A stretch of 64,000 bases of DNA from Sodalis ligni (GTDB taxonomy: Bacteria; Pseudomonadota; Gammaproteobacteria; Enterobacterales; Enterobacteriaceae): positions 4,836,337 through 4,900,336 of the forward strand of contig NZ_CP075169.1 in the NCBI RefSeq assembly GCF_016865525.2, read 5' to 3'. Every line of letters starts with the position of its first letter. The stretch's first letter is position 1. This document shows, one piece after another, positions 50,266 to 60,554 of the stretch. The notes under the pieces were generated by a model. It was not told where the DNA came from, did no database searches, and saw nothing but the letters and a program-made list of their open reading frames with translations. The translations under genes were made by a program, and so were the position numbers.

Positions 50266-50284
50266 GTTAATGAGAATTATTCAA
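50266..50284. promoter_or_regulatory. Fur box upstream of fhuC
   Basis: GTTAATGAGAATTATTCAA matches the 19-bp Fur consensus at about 13 positions. It lies 31 bp upstream of the fhuC ATG, where iron-repressed control is expected. It may have belonged to the lost fhuA promoter. Confidence 0.65.
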
Positions 50285-50370
50285 AGACGCAATCATAGAC
50301 ATAATGGATCGGGGACTGCAAGGAGAATCTCCCGTTGAGTTGCATGGCCCGCCCCGATTGAGGTCTGGGT

Positions 50371-50802
50371 GATGGCGGGCCTAGCGTGCCATGGGGCGCT
50401 CCGGCCGCCGCCTGACGGCGGCTTCGACCCCATTGGCGCGCTCTCCCTTTAACATGGTCGTTGCACGATCGATGATGGCGGGCCTAGCGTGCCATGGGGC
50501 GCTCCGGCCGCCGCCTGACGGCGGCTTCGACCCCATTGGCGCGCTCTCCCTTTAACATGGTCGTTGCACGTTCGGCGATGGCGGGCCTAGCGTGCCATGG
50601 GGCGCTCTCCCTTTAACACGGTCGTTGCACGTTCGGCGATTGCGGGCCTAGCGTGCCATGGGACGCTCTCCCTTTAACATGGTCGTTGCACGTTCGGCGA
50701 TGGCGGGCCTAGCGTGCCATGGGGCGCTCCGGCCGCCGCCAGACGGCGGCTTCGACCCCATTGGCGCGCTCTCCCTTTAACACTGTCGTTGCACGATCGG
50801 CG
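50371..50802. repeat. tandem array 2: 103-bp and 61-bp units between mrcB and fhuC
   Basis: Units starting GATGGCGGGCC (or GATTGCGGGCC) lie at 50371, 50474, 50577, 50638 and 50699, giving lengths 103, 103, 61, 61 and about 103. Full units contain a hairpin with outer TGGGG/CCCCA and inner GCCGCC/GGCGGC arms; the 61-bp units lack it, as if deleted between the flanking GCGCTC repeats. The common segments CTCCCTTTAAC and GATGGCGGGCCTA also occur in array 1. The array ends a few bases from the mrcB stop. It occupies the place of fhuA. Confidence 0.92.
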
Positions 50803-50806
50803 GCTG

Positions 50807-53341
50807 TTATTTCCCAAACATATCCTTTATCCAGCCGGCGACCCCATCGCTCTTTTCCGAGTCCTGGGCCGGTTGCTGCTGGGAAGGCTGTTGCGCCGGC
50901 TGTCCGTCGCCGGGCTGCGCCGGTACATTCGGCTGCTGGGCGATGGGCTGGCTGGCCTGGCATAACGACTGCGGATTATCGGTCCATACCGGGATTACCC
51001 GCATATTGCTGTCGCCGCCGCAGACAAAGTTGCCGGCATAATCGATGGAAATCTGATTGATACCCTCGGGCGGAATCAGATTCAGCGCCAGCGGAGGCTG
51101 GTTTTCCAGATAACGCCGATAGATGGTCAGCGCGCCGTTGGCGCCGGTTATCTTGGCCGGACCGTTATTGTCGCGGCCGACCCAGGCGATGGACACTTCC
51201 TTGCCGTCCACCCCGGCAAACCAGCTATCCCGCAGATCATTGGTGGTACCTGTCTTGCCCGCCAGATGGAAATTGGGGAATTTCACCGACAGCGAGCGCG
51301 AAGTGCCGCGCGCCACTACCTGCTGCATACCGTATAGGGTCAGGTACGCCGCCTGGGCCGGCACCACGCGTTCCGCCTGGGGGAAGCTCTGGTACAACAC
51401 CCGTCCGTCCTCGCTTATCACCGAACGCACCGCCGAAAGCGGCGCTTTGTTGCCGCCGCTGGCGATGGCCTGGTACTCTTGCGCCACTTCCATCGGCGTC
51501 AGGCTGATAGCCCCCAGCAACATCGACGGCACCGGGTTGATAACCTCTTTCGGAATGCCCAGTTTTTGCAAGGTGCCGCTGATATCCGTCAGTCCCACCG
51601 ACAGGCCCAGGTTCACCGTCGGCACATTCAGCGAATTGGCCAGGGCATCCACCAGCATCACCTTGCCGCGGAATTCACGATCGTAGTTTTTCGGCGCCCA
51701 TAGGGTGCCGTTGGGCTGCCGGAGGGAAATCGGCTCGTCCGCCAGCCAGGTATTAAGTCGGTATTTATCCGGCTGGCTCAGGGCGGTAAGGTAGGTGGCG
51801 GGTTTTGCCAGCGACCCCACCGGACGGCGAGCGTCCATGGCGCGGTTGAAACCGGCGAACTGGGGCTGCGATCCCCCCACCATGGCCCGAACCTCGCCGC
51901 TGAAGCGGTCCACCACCACCATCGCGCTCTCCAGGTCATTGACGCCCCTGGCGGCACGCAGCGCCGGAACGCCGTCTTCCACCGCTTTTTCCGCCGCATC
52001 CTGGGAAATGGGGTCCAGGGTGGTAAAGATTTTCACGCCGGACAAATCGTTATACTTGTCACCCAGCTTCTGCTGCAGTTCCTGGCGTACCATCTGCATA
52101 AACGCCGGCTGAGGCGTAATCACCCCGCCGCGCGGCTGTACCCCCAGCGGACGTGCGCTGAGCATGTTATACAAATCTCCGTCAATCACCTGCTGTTCCT
52201 GCAGCAGTCTCAACACCAGGTTACGCCGTTCCAGCGCCAGCTGCGGATTACGCCAGGGATTATACAGGGAGGCCCCTTTGACCATGCCCACCAGCAGCGC
52301 CTGTTGATCGAGGCTGAGTTCCTCCACCGGCCGGCCGAAATAATAGAGGCTGGCCAAGGGGAATCCGCGGATTTGCTCGCTGCCGCTCTGGCCGAGATAC
52401 ACCTCGTTAAGATAAAGCTCGAGGATGCGATCCTTGCTGTAGCGGTAGTCGAGGATCAGGGCCATATAGGCTTCATTAACTTTTCGCCACAGGGATCGCT
52501 CATTGGTCAAAAAGAGGTTTTTCACCAGTTGCTGGGTAAGGGTACTGCCGCCCTGCACCGCGCGGCCGGCGGTGATATTCGCCAGCAGCGCGCGGCCGAT
52601 GGAAGAGAGGCTGATACCGTCATGCTGATAAAAATGGCGGTCCTCGGTGGCAATCAGGGTGTCCACCAGCAAATCGGGGAAACCGGCGCGGGGCACAAAC
52701 AGCCGCTGCTCGCCGTTGGGGGATTGCAGCATGGTGATGAGCTTGGGATCGAGCCGGAAAAAGCCGAAGCTGCGCTGGGTATCCTGATTCTGGATTTCCA
52801 GCAGCTTATCGCGATCGAAGGTCAGGCGGGCGTGGATTTGTCCCTCTTTGCTGTCGGGGAAATCGAACGGGCGGCGTAGCATTTCGATACTATTGGCCCG
52901 CACGGTAAACTCCCCCGGACGGGTGATACGACTTACCTGGCGATATTGCATGCCTTCCAGCAGGTTGACCATCTCGTTCCTGTTATAGGGCATGCCCGGC
53001 TCGAGGTTAACCATACGGCCGTAGACCGCCGCCGGCAATTGCCAGACCTTGCCGTCGATTCGGCTGCGTACCTGGGCGTCGAGGTAGAATCCATAGCAAA
53101 CCAGTAAGATGATCAGCAGGATAAAAATCCTGATCATCCAGCCGAGCAGGCGCCTTCTTTTACGCGGCGGACGCGACTTCCCTTTATGCGGCGGCATTAC
53201 CTTTTCCTCTTCGTCGTCATAATCTTCCTGATCGTCTTCATCATCGTCGTCCCGGCGGCTGCGCACCGGTTGCCTGCGCGGCACTTTGCGATCGGACGGC
53301 CTTCCATGACGTCCGATTGGTTCACGGTCATCCCCAGACAT
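50807..53341 (-). CDS. mrcB: penicillin-binding protein 1B (bifunctional transglycosylase/transpeptidase)
   Basis: Polymerises and cross-links peptidoglycan; class A PBP. The 844-residue protein (E. coli long form also 844) has an acidic/basic cytoplasmic tail ([16 protein letters not shown]), a membrane helix at about 68-90, the UB2H domain for the activator LpoB, a GT51 glycosyltransferase ([34 protein letters not shown]) and a transpeptidase domain with SXXK (GSLAKPATY), SXN (ANSLNVP) and KTG (AGKTGTTND). The C-terminus is Gln/Pro-rich. Downstream lies tandem array 2. Confidence 0.97.
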   Translation of the reverse strand: MSGDDREPIGRHGRPSDRKVPRRQPVRSRRDDDDEDDQEDYDDEEEKVMPPHKGKSRPPRKRRRLLGWMIRIFILLIILLVCYGFYLDAQVRSRIDGKVWQLPAAVYGRMVNLEPGMPYNRNEMVNLLEGMQYRQVSRITRPGEFTVRANSIEMLRRPFDFPDSKEGQIHARLTFDRDKLLEIQNQDTQRSFGFFRLDPKLITMLQSPNGEQRLFVPRAGFPDLLVDTLIATEDRHFYQHDGISLSSIGRALLANITAGRAVQGGSTLTQQLVKNLFLTNERSLWRKVNEAYMALILDYRYSKDRILELYLNEVYLGQSGSEQIRGFPLASLYYFGRPVEELSLDQQALLVGMVKGASLYNPWRNPQLALERRNLVLRLLQEQQVIDGDLYNMLSARPLGVQPRGGVITPQPAFMQMVRQELQQKLGDKYNDLSGVKIFTTLDPISQDAAEKAVEDGVPALRAARGVNDLESAMVVVDRFSGEVRAMVGGSQPQFAGFNRAMDARRPVGSLAKPATYLTALSQPDKYRLNTWLADEPISLRQPNGTLWAPKNYDREFRGKVMLVDALANSLNVPTVNLGLSVGLTDISGTLQKLGIPKEVINPVPSMLLGAISLTPMEVAQEYQAIASGGNKAPLSAVRSVISEDGRVLYQSFPQAERVVPAQAAYLTLYGMQQVVARGTSRSLSVKFPNFHLAGKTGTTNDLRDSWFAGVDGKEVSIAWVGRDNNGPAKITGANGALTIYRRYLENQPPLALNLIPPEGINQISIDYAGNFVCGGDSNMRVIPVWTDNPQSLCQASQPIAQQPNVPAQPGDGQPAQQPSQQQPAQDSEKSDGVAGWIKDMFGK

Positions 53342-53436
53342 CGTTGTTACTCTCCCTACTACCGACGGAATCCCCGCCTACTCTGTTCCACTGCCGCCAT
53401 CAGCGATAGAGGAAACCTCTGAAATTCAACTCGATA

Positions 53437-55896
53437 TTACTGATATTTCTTGGTGCGCCGGGTTGGCGCCGCCCGGCCGGGGTCATCCGGCCATACATGT
53501 TTGGGATAGCGGCCTTTCATCTCTTTTTGCACGTCGCGGTAAGCGCCCCGCCAAAATGCCGCCAGATCGCCGGTTTTCTGTAACGGATGCCGCGCCGGCG
53601 ACAACAGTTCCAGCACCAGCCCGACGCGGCCTTCCGCCAGCAGCGGCGTGCTCTGTTCTCCGAAAATCTCCTGCATCCGCACCGCCAGCACCGGCGGCTC
53701 GCCGTGGCGATAACGCACCGGCAGCCGGCTGCCGGTGGGCACAGTGTAATGGCTGGGCAATGCACTCTCCAGCCGCTGGCGCTGCGGCCAGTCCAATAGC
53801 CGCATCAGCGCCTCGCCAAGATTTACCTGCTGTAGGGCACGCACATCATGCACGCCGGCCAGGGAGGGCTGCAACCACCGCGGCAGCTCCGCCAGCAGCG
53901 CGGCATCGTCCACCGCCGGCCAGTCCGTTTCCGGCAGCCACTCACGGGCGCACAGCAGGCGCTGGCGAAGCTGCTGCGCCGGCTCATCCCAATTGAGCAC
54001 CGACAGTCCCTGCTCCGCGACCCAGTTCAACAGCGCCTGCTGCATCAGCTCGGCGGACGGCCTTGCCTGCGGTTGCTCAAGCAATACCAGGCTGCCGATC
54101 TGTTCCCGCCGCACCACCCGCAAACTGCCTTTCTCCCGGTCCCAGCGCATGGCGGTTTCCACGGTTATCCACTGTGGAAACCGAGCGATGAGCATAGCAA
54201 TATCCAGCGGCATCGCCAGCCGAATGGTGGCGTCGGGATTACGGCTCACCTGCAGCAGACCCGGCGCAATCAGCCACTCGGCGGCGGACAGGGCCTCGTC
54301 GGGCGGCAGCGCGGCCCCAAGCCCGTTGGCCAGCAGATAACGCCCCGAAAGGTTTCTGCGCCGGGCAATGCGATCCCGGAATCCCCATGCCAGCAGCGCT
54401 TCCGCCCGCCCGCCGTCCGGCGTGCCCCAGCGCGGCGACAGCCGGCCCGCCAGCTGTTTGGCGCGCCGCAGCCAGTGGGATTGCGGGCGGGCCAGGTAAT
54501 CGCGCAGATCGGGGGAACCGCTGCGGGGCGGCTCTTCGATAATCGCCGCCAGCAGCGCGGCCGTGGCCAGCCCGTCGTCGTGGCCTTCTCCGTGGCACAG
54601 CATGGCCGCCAGGCGCGGATCGCAGCCCAGCCGCCCCATAGCGCGCCCGACGGTGGTAAGCCGGCCGGCATCATCAATAGCGCCCAATTGCCGCAGGGTG
54701 TCGCGGGCCGCGGCCATCATCGGCTCCGGCGGACTGTCAAGCCAGCGGAGTTCCGACGCGTCCCGGCAGCCCCACAGCAGCAGTTCCAGATACATGCCGC
54801 ACAGGTCGCTGTGCAGGATTTCCGGCTGACCGTATTCCGGCGCCCGCTCGGCCTGCGGCTGACTGAACAGATGCCAGCAGATGCCCGGCGCCAGCCGGCC
54901 GGCGCGGCCGGCGCGCTGCGCCATGGAAGCCTGGCTGATGCGCTGGGTCTGCAGCCGGCTCAGGCCGCTGCGGGCATCGAAATCGGCTACCCGCTCCAGA
55001 CCGCTGTCCGCCACCAGCCGGATCCCCTCAATGGTCAGGCTGGTCTCGGCGATATTGGTGGCCAGCACTACTTTACGGCGTCCCTCCTCCGCCGGGCGGA
55101 TGGCCCGCTGCTGCTCGTCCAGGGACAATGCGCCGTACAGCGGACATAAATCCACATCCTCCGCCACCCGCTCCGCCAGCAAATCCCGCACGCGGCGTAT
55201 CTCGGCGACGCCGGGTAAAAAAAGCAGCAATGAACCGGAATGGAGCCGCAGCATGCGGTTCACCTCGGCGGCGATGGCCGGTTCCGGCCACCCCTGGGAC
55301 GGCAGCGGATGGTACGAGCGCTCCACCGGGAAACTGCGCCCGACGGAGCGGATAACCGGCGCGCCGGGCAGCAGCGACAGCAGACGCTCATCGTCAAGGG
55401 TGGCGGACATGATCAACAAACGCAGATCCCCGCGCAACCCCTGCTGCACATCAAGCAGCAGGGCCAGCGCCAAATCCGCCTGCAGGCTGCGCTCATGGAA
55501 CTCATCCAGGATCACCAGCGACACGCCGGGCAGCTCGGGGTCCTGCTGCAGCATTCGGGTCAGTATGCCCTCGGTCACCACCTCCAGCCGGGTCCCGCCG
55601 CCGATGCGGCTCTCGGCGCGCATACGGTAGCCCACGGTTGCGCCGACGCTTTCCCCCAGCTGCGACGCCAGCCGCAGGGCAATATTTTTGGTGGCCAGCC
55701 GCCGGGGCTCCAGCATTACTATTCGCCCCGGCAGCCCGCCACGGCGCAGTAATTCCAGCGGCAGCCAGGTGGATTTGCCGGCGCCGGTGGGGGCATGCAG
55801 CAGCACCTGGCCGGCGTCTCGCAACGCCGCCAGCAGTTCATCCACCACGGCGCTGACCGGTAATGACGTCACGTCGTCTCCGTTAAGGGTTAACAT
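53437..55896 (-). CDS. hrpB: ATP-dependent helicase HrpB
   Basis: DEAH-box helicase of unknown physiological substrate. The 819-residue protein has Walker A HAPTGAGKSTWLPLELL near the N-terminus, the DEFHERSL box, SATLDDERL, motif VI QRAGRAGRLAPG, the HA2 and OB-like regions, and the HrpB C-terminal domain (HPLQKTGDLAAFWRGAYRDVQKEMKGRYPKH). It is next to mrcB (95 bp) as in E. coli and divergent from thpR, with an ERIC element between. Confidence 0.95.
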   Translation of the reverse strand: MLTLNGDDVTSLPVSAVVDELLAALRDAGQVLLHAPTGAGKSTWLPLELLRRGGLPGRIVMLEPRRLATKNIALRLASQLGESVGATVGYRMRAESRIGGGTRLEVVTEGILTRMLQQDPELPGVSLVILDEFHERSLQADLALALLLDVQQGLRGDLRLLIMSATLDDERLLSLLPGAPVIRSVGRSFPVERSYHPLPSQGWPEPAIAAEVNRMLRLHSGSLLLFLPGVAEIRRVRDLLAERVAEDVDLCPLYGALSLDEQQRAIRPAEEGRRKVVLATNIAETSLTIEGIRLVADSGLERVADFDARSGLSRLQTQRISQASMAQRAGRAGRLAPGICWHLFSQPQAERAPEYGQPEILHSDLCGMYLELLLWGCRDASELRWLDSPPEPMMAAARDTLRQLGAIDDAGRLTTVGRAMGRLGCDPRLAAMLCHGEGHDDGLATAALLAAIIEEPPRSGSPDLRDYLARPQSHWLRRAKQLAGRLSPRWGTPDGGRAEALLAWGFRDRIARRRNLSGRYLLANGLGAALPPDEALSAAEWLIAPGLLQVSRNPDATIRLAMPLDIAMLIARFPQWITVETAMRWDREKGSLRVVRREQIGSLVLLEQPQARPSAELMQQALLNWVAEQGLSVLNWDEPAQQLRQRLLCAREWLPETDWPAVDDAALLAELPRWLQPSLAGVHDVRALQQVNLGEALMRLLDWPQRQRLESALPSHYTVPTGSRLPVRYRHGEPPVLAVRMQEIFGEQSTPLLAEGRVGLVLELLSPARHPLQKTGDLAAFWRGAYRDVQKEMKGRYPKHVWPDDPGRAAPTRRTKKYQ

Positions 55897-55986
55897 TTAA
55901 AGTCGGGCATTGTAGCATCGCTTGATTAAAGAACAGAACAATCGGCAACCGCGCAACATCCCCGCCACCGGATTTACCGCGGGGAT

Positions 55987-56112
55987 TATACCCGATACAT
56001 TTCGGGTTGCAGGCAGGCGGCAAGCGAGAGAACCCGATGAGCTTACATCAGTAAGTGATTCGGGTGAATGAACGTAGCCAACGCACCTGCAACTTGAAAG
56101 GTGGCGGGTATA
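55987..56112. repeat. ERIC element (126 bp)
   Basis: Starts TATACCC and ends GGGTATA, with the diagnostic centre GAGCTTACATCAGTAAGTGA and AGCCAACGCACCTGCAACTT. Length and sequence agree with the enterobacterial repetitive intergenic consensus. It lies 35 bp upstream of the thpR ATG and so would be part of, or overlap, that gene's leader or promoter. Confidence 0.93.
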
Positions 56113-56147
56113 TACTATTTTCCAGGATTTCGCGAGGTATATGCCTA

Positions 56148-56687
56148 ATGACCGACACCCGACGTCTGTTTTTTGCCCTGCCGTTGCCTGAAAATCTCCG
56201 GCAAGAGGTGATCCAATGGCGTGCCGCGCAGTTTTCGGCCGAGACCGGGCGACCGGTGGCCGCAGAAAATCTGCATCTCACTCTGGCGTTCCTCGGTGAG
56301 GTCAGCGCCAATAAAGAGCAGGCATTGCGCGCGGCCGCCGCCCGATTGCAACAATCGCTGTTTACGCTGACCCTGGATGATTGCGGTCATTGGCCGCGTC
56401 CGGGGGTAGTATGGCTCGGTTTGCGCAGCCCGCCGCGCGGATTGCTGCAACTGGCGCAATGGCTGCGGGCCCAGGCCGCCCGGAACGGCTGTTATCAAAG
56501 CCCTATGCCCTATCATCCGCATATATCGCTGCTGCGCCAGGCGTTTACCGGCGTATCCCTGCCCGCCGCCACGCCGGGCTGGCAAACGGAGGTCAACGCC
56601 TTCAATCTTTATCATTCGGCGTTTGAAAACGGACGTACCCGATATATGCTGCTGGAAAGCTGGCCGCTCGCGGCGCGACTCCCCTGA
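56148..56687 (+). CDS. thpR: RNA 2',3'-cyclic phosphodiesterase (2'-5' RNA ligase family) ThpR
   Basis: Opens 2',3'-cyclic phosphates on RNA; the E. coli homolog can also ligate tRNA halves through a 2'-5' bond. From ATG 56148 the protein is 179 residues and has the two family motifs HLTLAFLG (near residue 42) and HPHISLLRQ (near 124). A further 31 upstream codons of the open frame run into the ERIC element and are rejected. A CGAGGTA-type ribosome site precedes. It is followed by sfsA after 32 bp. Confidence 0.93.
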   Translation: MTDTRRLFFALPLPENLRQEVIQWRAAQFSAETGRPVAAENLHLTLAFLGEVSANKEQALRAAAARLQQSLFTLTLDDCGHWPRPGVVWLGLRSPPRGLLQLAQWLRAQAARNGCYQSPMPYHPHISLLRQAFTGVSLPAATPGWQTEVNAFNLYHSAFENGRTRYMLLESWPLAARLP

Positions 56688-56719
56688 TCCGCCAACGGAA
56701 ACTCCTTAACGGAAAATCT

Positions 56720-57478
56720 ATGGAATTTACACCGGTTTTAAAACCCGCCCGCCTGGTACAACGTTACAAGCGGTTTCTGGCGGATGTGGTCACCCCCGAC
56801 GGCGAGGAGCTGACGATTCATTGCGCCAATACCGGCGCCATGACCGGCTGTGGGGCGCCCGGCGATCAGGTGTGGTATTCAACCTCGGATAATCGCAAGC
56901 GCCGATATCCCCACAGTTGGGAACTAACCCAAACCGCTTGTGGTCAATGGATAGGTGTAAATACGCTGCGGGCCAATTATTTACTGGGCGAGGCATTGGC
57001 TGCCGGCGCCATTCCGGAGCTGTCCGGTTATAACAGCTTCAGGGCCGAAGTGGCTTATGGCGCAGAAAATAGCCGTATTGACTGGTTATTAGCAGCAGAA
57101 AATCGCCCCAACTGCTATATTGAGGTGAAATCGGTAACATTGTTGCAGCAACAATGGGGATATTTTCCCGATGCCGTAACATTACGCGGACAAAAACACT
57201 TACGAGAATTACAAGCTATAGCGGAATCGGGGCAGCGCGCCGTGCTGTTTTTTACGGTGCTGCATTCCGGGATCACCAGGATGGCGCCCGCGCGGCACAT
57301 TGATCCGCTCTATGCAGAAATGTTATTGCAGGCGCAGCGCAGAGGCGTAGAAGTACTTTGCTACGGTGCGCAGTTATCTCCTGGCGGTATCAGGTTGCAT
57401 ACCCCGATACCGTTTTTTAATTTTGATGGCGATCCAAGCCGGGAAAAGAGCAAAAGGTCCCGTATTTCCTTGGCTTAA
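56720..57478 (+). CDS. sfsA: SfsA family protein (sugar fermentation stimulation protein A)
   Basis: DNA-binding protein of unclear function, first noted because extra copies restore maltose use in a crp-variant background. The 252-residue protein (E. coli 234) starts [23 protein letters not shown] and has the family's [18 protein letters not shown] and [16 protein letters not shown] segments, which include acidic and lysine residues resembling a nuclease fold. The last ~18 residues ([17 protein letters not shown]) are an extension. It lies between thpR and dksA as in E. coli. Confidence 0.94.
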   Translation: MEFTPVLKPARLVQRYKRFLADVVTPDGEELTIHCANTGAMTGCGAPGDQVWYSTSDNRKRRYPHSWELTQTACGQWIGVNTLRANYLLGEALAAGAIPELSGYNSFRAEVAYGAENSRIDWLLAAENRPNCYIEVKSVTLLQQQWGYFPDAVTLRGQKHLRELQAIAESGQRAVLFFTVLHSGITRMAPARHIDPLYAEMLLQAQRRGVEVLCYGAQLSPGGIRLHTPIPFFNFDGDPSREKSKRSRISLA

Positions 57479-57533
57479 CGGGTCGCCGAATACGCCTTTC
57501 TTCACATACTTGTCAAGTGGGCGTCAGGAATAA

Positions 57534-57562
57534 TTGCCAACCTTAGCGTCATCTGTTATTTA
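57534..57562 (+). promoter_or_regulatory. sigma-70-like promoter of dksA
   Basis: TTGCCA (57534-57539) and TATTTA (57557-57562) are separated by 17 bases. It lies about 60 bp upstream of the dksA ATG, and a small CCCCA-CGT-TGGGG hairpin follows in the leader. Confidence 0.5.
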
Positions 57563-57623
57563 TAGCGGCCTGTTTTTTCCCCACGTTGGGGATCGATAGT
57601 GCGTGTTATGAAGGAGAAGCAAC

Positions 57624-58079
57624 ATGCAAGAAGGGCAAGACCGTAAGACATCCTCCTTGAGCATTCTCGCCATCGCCGGGGTGGAACCATACCAGCAGAA
57701 GCCGGGTGAAGAGTATATGAACCCTGCCCAGCTGCTGCATTTCAGGCGTATTCTTGATGCGTGGCGCAATCAGCTCAGAGATGAGGTGGGGCGTACCGTT
57801 TCACATATGCAGGACGAGGCGGCCAACTTCCCCGACCCGGTCGACCGGGCGGCGCAGGAAGAGGAGTTCAGCCTGGAACTGCGCAACCGCGATCGGGAAC
57901 GAAAGTTAATCAAGAAAATCGAAAAGACCTTGAAAAAGGTGGAAGACAGTGATTTCGGCTACTGCGAATCCTGCGGGGTTGAAATCGGCATTCGTCGCCT
58001 GGAAGCGCGTCCGACAGCCGATTTATGCATTGATTGCAAGACACTTGCTGAAATCCGCGAAAAGCAGATGGCAGGTTAA
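57624..58079 (+). CDS. dksA: RNA polymerase-binding transcription factor DksA
   Basis: Binds the RNA polymerase secondary channel and, with ppGpp made by RelA, resets rRNA and amino-acid promoters. The 151-residue protein (as in E. coli) has a coiled-coil with the functional tip Asp71 and Asp74 ([11 protein letters not shown]), and a four-cysteine zinc finger Cys114, Cys117, Cys135, Cys138. A GAAGGAGAAG ribosome site precedes the ATG. gluQ follows by 82 bp, with an imperfect hairpin (CCGATGCC/GGGCATCGG) between. Confidence 0.97.
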   Translation: MQEGQDRKTSSLSILAIAGVEPYQQKPGEEYMNPAQLLHFRRILDAWRNQLRDEVGRTVSHMQDEAANFPDPVDRAAQEEEFSLELRNRDRERKLIKKIEKTLKKVEDSDFGYCESCGVEIGIRRLEARPTADLCIDCKTLAEIREKQMAG

Positions 58080-58161
58080 GAATCAATCACGTTCACCGAT
58101 GCCTCTCAGGGAGCAGAGTGCGGGCATCGGGGTAACGCTACGGGTTCGCCTTTCCTCTTGA

Positions 58162-59079
58162 ATGTCTACACATAGCCTATATACGGGGCGTTTCGCCCCT
58201 TCGCCCTCCGGCGCGCTCCATTTCGGATCCCTGGTGGCCGCCCTCGGCAGTTATCTTCAGGCCCGTGCCTCCCGCGGACTGTGGCGGGTGCGTATCGAAG
58301 ACATAGACCCTCCCCGCGAAATTCCCGGCGCCGCCGATACCATCCTGCGCCAGCTGGCCGATTATGGCCTGCATTGGGACGGACAGGTGTGGTACCAGTC
58401 GCAACGCCGCGAGGCTTATCTCGACGTGCTGGCGGAGTTGAAGCGGCGCGGACTCAGCTATTACTGCCATTGTAGCCGCGCCCGCATCCAGGCCCTCGGC
58501 GGCCGCTACGACGGCCATTGCAGCGAGCTCGATTTGCCGGCGGAGCATGCCGCCATCCGTTTGCGCCAGACCCGTCCGGTAATGTCGTTTCGCGATGGCC
58601 TGCGCGGCGAAATTCGGGCCGACCCGGCGTTGGCACGGGAGGATTTTATCATCCGCCGCCGCGACGGGCTGTTCGCCTATAACCTGGCGGTGGTGGTTGA
58701 CGACGCGGCGCAAGGGATTACCGAAGTGGTGCGAGGGGCGGATTTGATCGAGCCTACCGTACGCCAATTGGCGCTCTACCGGCAATTGGGTTATAAAGAA
58801 CCGGCGTATATTCATTTGCCGCTGGCGCTGACGTCCTCGGGGATGAAGCTTTCCAAACAAAACCACGCCCCTGTGCTGCCCGGCGGCGATCCCCGCCCGA
58901 CCCTGCTGGCGGCGTTACGTTTTTTAAATCAACCGGTAGCGCAAGGGTGGCGGGATTTGACGCTGGAGAGTATGTTAGACTTGGCGATAGAACATTGGTC
59001 GCTGTCGGCCGTACCGTTATCGTCTTGCGCCATCGAACCGGTTACAGGCCCTGCCCCGTTCTCAAAAAACGCGGGGTGA
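58162..59079 (+). CDS. gluQ: glutamyl-Q tRNA(Asp) synthetase
   Basis: Truncated glutamyl-tRNA synthetase paralog that attaches glutamate to queuosine in tRNA-Asp. The 305-residue protein (E. coli 298-308) lacks the anticodon-binding domain. It has the HIGH-like motif [13 protein letters not shown], a zinc site with CHCS...DGHC near residue 100-115 and the KLSKQNHAP signature. It uses queuosine, whose synthesis involves QueD and QueE of this window. It lies in the conserved dksA-gluQ-pcnB order. Confidence 0.95.
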   Translation: MSTHSLYTGRFAPSPSGALHFGSLVAALGSYLQARASRGLWRVRIEDIDPPREIPGAADTILRQLADYGLHWDGQVWYQSQRREAYLDVLAELKRRGLSYYCHCSRARIQALGGRYDGHCSELDLPAEHAAIRLRQTRPVMSFRDGLRGEIRADPALAREDFIIRRRDGLFAYNLAVVVDDAAQGITEVVRGADLIEPTVRQLALYRQLGYKEPAYIHLPLALTSSGMKLSKQNHAPVLPGGDPRPTLLAALRFLNQPVAQGWRDLTLESMLDLAIEHWSLSAVPLSSCAIEPVTGPAPFSKNAG

Positions 59080-59138
59080 GCTATGATTAGCCGCTGTTAT
59101 TTGCTGCTACTGTTTATTTGTTACTATTGAGGTGTACT

Positions 59139-60554
59139 ATTTTTACCCGTGTAGCCAACTTCTGCCGTAAGGTGTTGAACCGTGAAAGCGCGGAGACGGC
59201 ACCAGAGGATAGACGCCCTTTGACGATTATCCCGCGCGACCAGCACTCTATCTCCCGCAAAGAGATCAGTGAAAACGCATTGAAGGTGCTTTACCGCTTG
59301 AACAAAGCCGGGTATGAGGCCTATCTGGTCGGGGGCGGTGTACGCGACCTGCTGCTGGGTAGAAAGCCGAAGGATTTCGACATTACCACCAATGCCACCC
59401 CCGAGCAGATGCGTAAGCTGTTTCGCAATTGCCGCCTGGTGGGCCGCCGCTTTCGCCTGGCCCACGTCATGTTCGGACCGGAAATCATCGAAGTCGCCAC
59501 CTTCCGCGGCCACCATTCGGCCCATGAGCCGGATGACGATGACGCGGCCTCACAGGCGCCGGTGGCTTCCCTGCAGGCCCATAACGGTATGCTGCTGCGG
59601 GATAACATCTTCGGCTCCATCGAAGAAGATGCCCAGCGCCGCGATTTCACCATCAACAGCCTGTATTACAGCGTGGCGGATTTCACCGTACGCGATTATA
59701 CCGGCGGTATGCGCGATTTGCAGGCGGGCGTCATCCGCCTGATTGGCGACCCTGAAACGCGCTACCGGGAAGATCCGGTGCGCATGCTGCGGGCGGTGCG
59801 CTTCGCCGCCAAGCTGAACATGACCGTGGATGCGGCTACCGCCGAGCCGATCCCGCGTCTGGCCTCCCTGCTGCGGGACATCCCCGCGGCGCGGCTGTTT
59901 GAGGAATCCCTCAAGCTGCTCCAGGCCGGTTACGGCGAACCCACCTACCGCCTGCTGTGCGAATACCAGTTATTCCAGCCGATGTTCCCCCTGATCAGCC
60001 GCAACTTCACCGAGCATGGCGACAGTCATATGGAACGCATGGTTACCCAGGTGCTGAAAAACACCGATCAGCGAATACAGAACGACAAACGGGTGAACCC
60101 GGCGTTTCTGTTTTCCGCCATGCTGTGGTATCCGTTGCTGGAACAGGCGCAAAAGCTGGCGCAGGAAGGCGGGCTGGTGTATTTCGACGCTTTTTCCCTG
60201 GCGCTGAACGATATTCTCGACGAACAATGCCGCTCCCTAGCCATCCCCAAGCGCCTAACGACGCTGATGCGCGATATCTGGCAATTGCAGTTGCGTCTGT
60301 CCCGGCGCCAGGGTAAACGCGCCTTCAAGCTGATAGAACATCCGAAATTCCGCGCGGCCTACGATCTGCTGGCGCTGCGCGCCGAAGTGGAAAACAGCGC
60401 CGAGCTGCAGCGTCTGACGCAGTGGTGGGGAGAATTTCAGGTTGCAGCGCCGCCCAGCCAGAACTCCCTGCTGGGCACCCTGAGCGAGGACGGTGCCGCC
60501 CATCAGCGTCCGCGCCGCCCCCGCCGCCGTACCCCCTATCGCGATCCCGCCTGA
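59139..60554 (+). CDS. pcnB: poly(A) polymerase I, with AUU start codon
   Basis: Adds 3' poly(A) tails that promote RNA decay and control ColE1-type plasmid copy number. The protein matches E. coli PcnB from the ATT at 59139 (codons for [14 protein letters not shown] onward), giving 471 residues (E. coli 465). TTGAGGTG forms the ribosome site 6-7 bases upstream of this ATT, and no ATG or GTG fits; a TTG at 59118 would overlap the ribosome site. E. coli pcnB is known to use AUU. Motifs: [10 protein letters not shown] and [12 protein letters not shown] of the nucleotidyltransferase head, and a basic Arg/Pro-rich tail. Its stop overlaps folK by one base. Confidence 0.93.
   Translation: MFTRVANFCRKVLNRESAETAPEDRRPLTIIPRDQHSISRKEISENALKVLYRLNKAGYEAYLVGGGVRDLLLGRKPKDFDITTNATPEQMRKLFRNCRLVGRRFRLAHVMFGPEIIEVATFRGHHSAHEPDDDDAASQAPVASLQAHNGMLLRDNIFGSIEEDAQRRDFTINSLYYSVADFTVRDYTGGMRDLQAGVIRLIGDPETRYREDPVRMLRAVRFAAKLNMTVDAATAEPIPRLASLLRDIPAARLFEESLKLLQAGYGEPTYRLLCEYQLFQPMFPLISRNFTEHGDSHMERMVTQVLKNTDQRIQNDKRVNPAFLFSAMLWYPLLEQAQKLAQEGGLVYFDAFSLALNDILDEQCRSLAIPKRLTTLMRDIWQLQLRLSRRQGKRAFKLIEHPKFRAAYDLLALRAEVENSAELQRLTQWWGEFQVAAPPSQNSLLGTLSEDGAAHQRPRRPRRRTPYRDPA

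Noticed and set aside
53848..55149. 433-codon open frame antisense to hrpB
   Set aside because: Same shadow effect; Gln/Arg/Pro-rich composition and no ribosome site.
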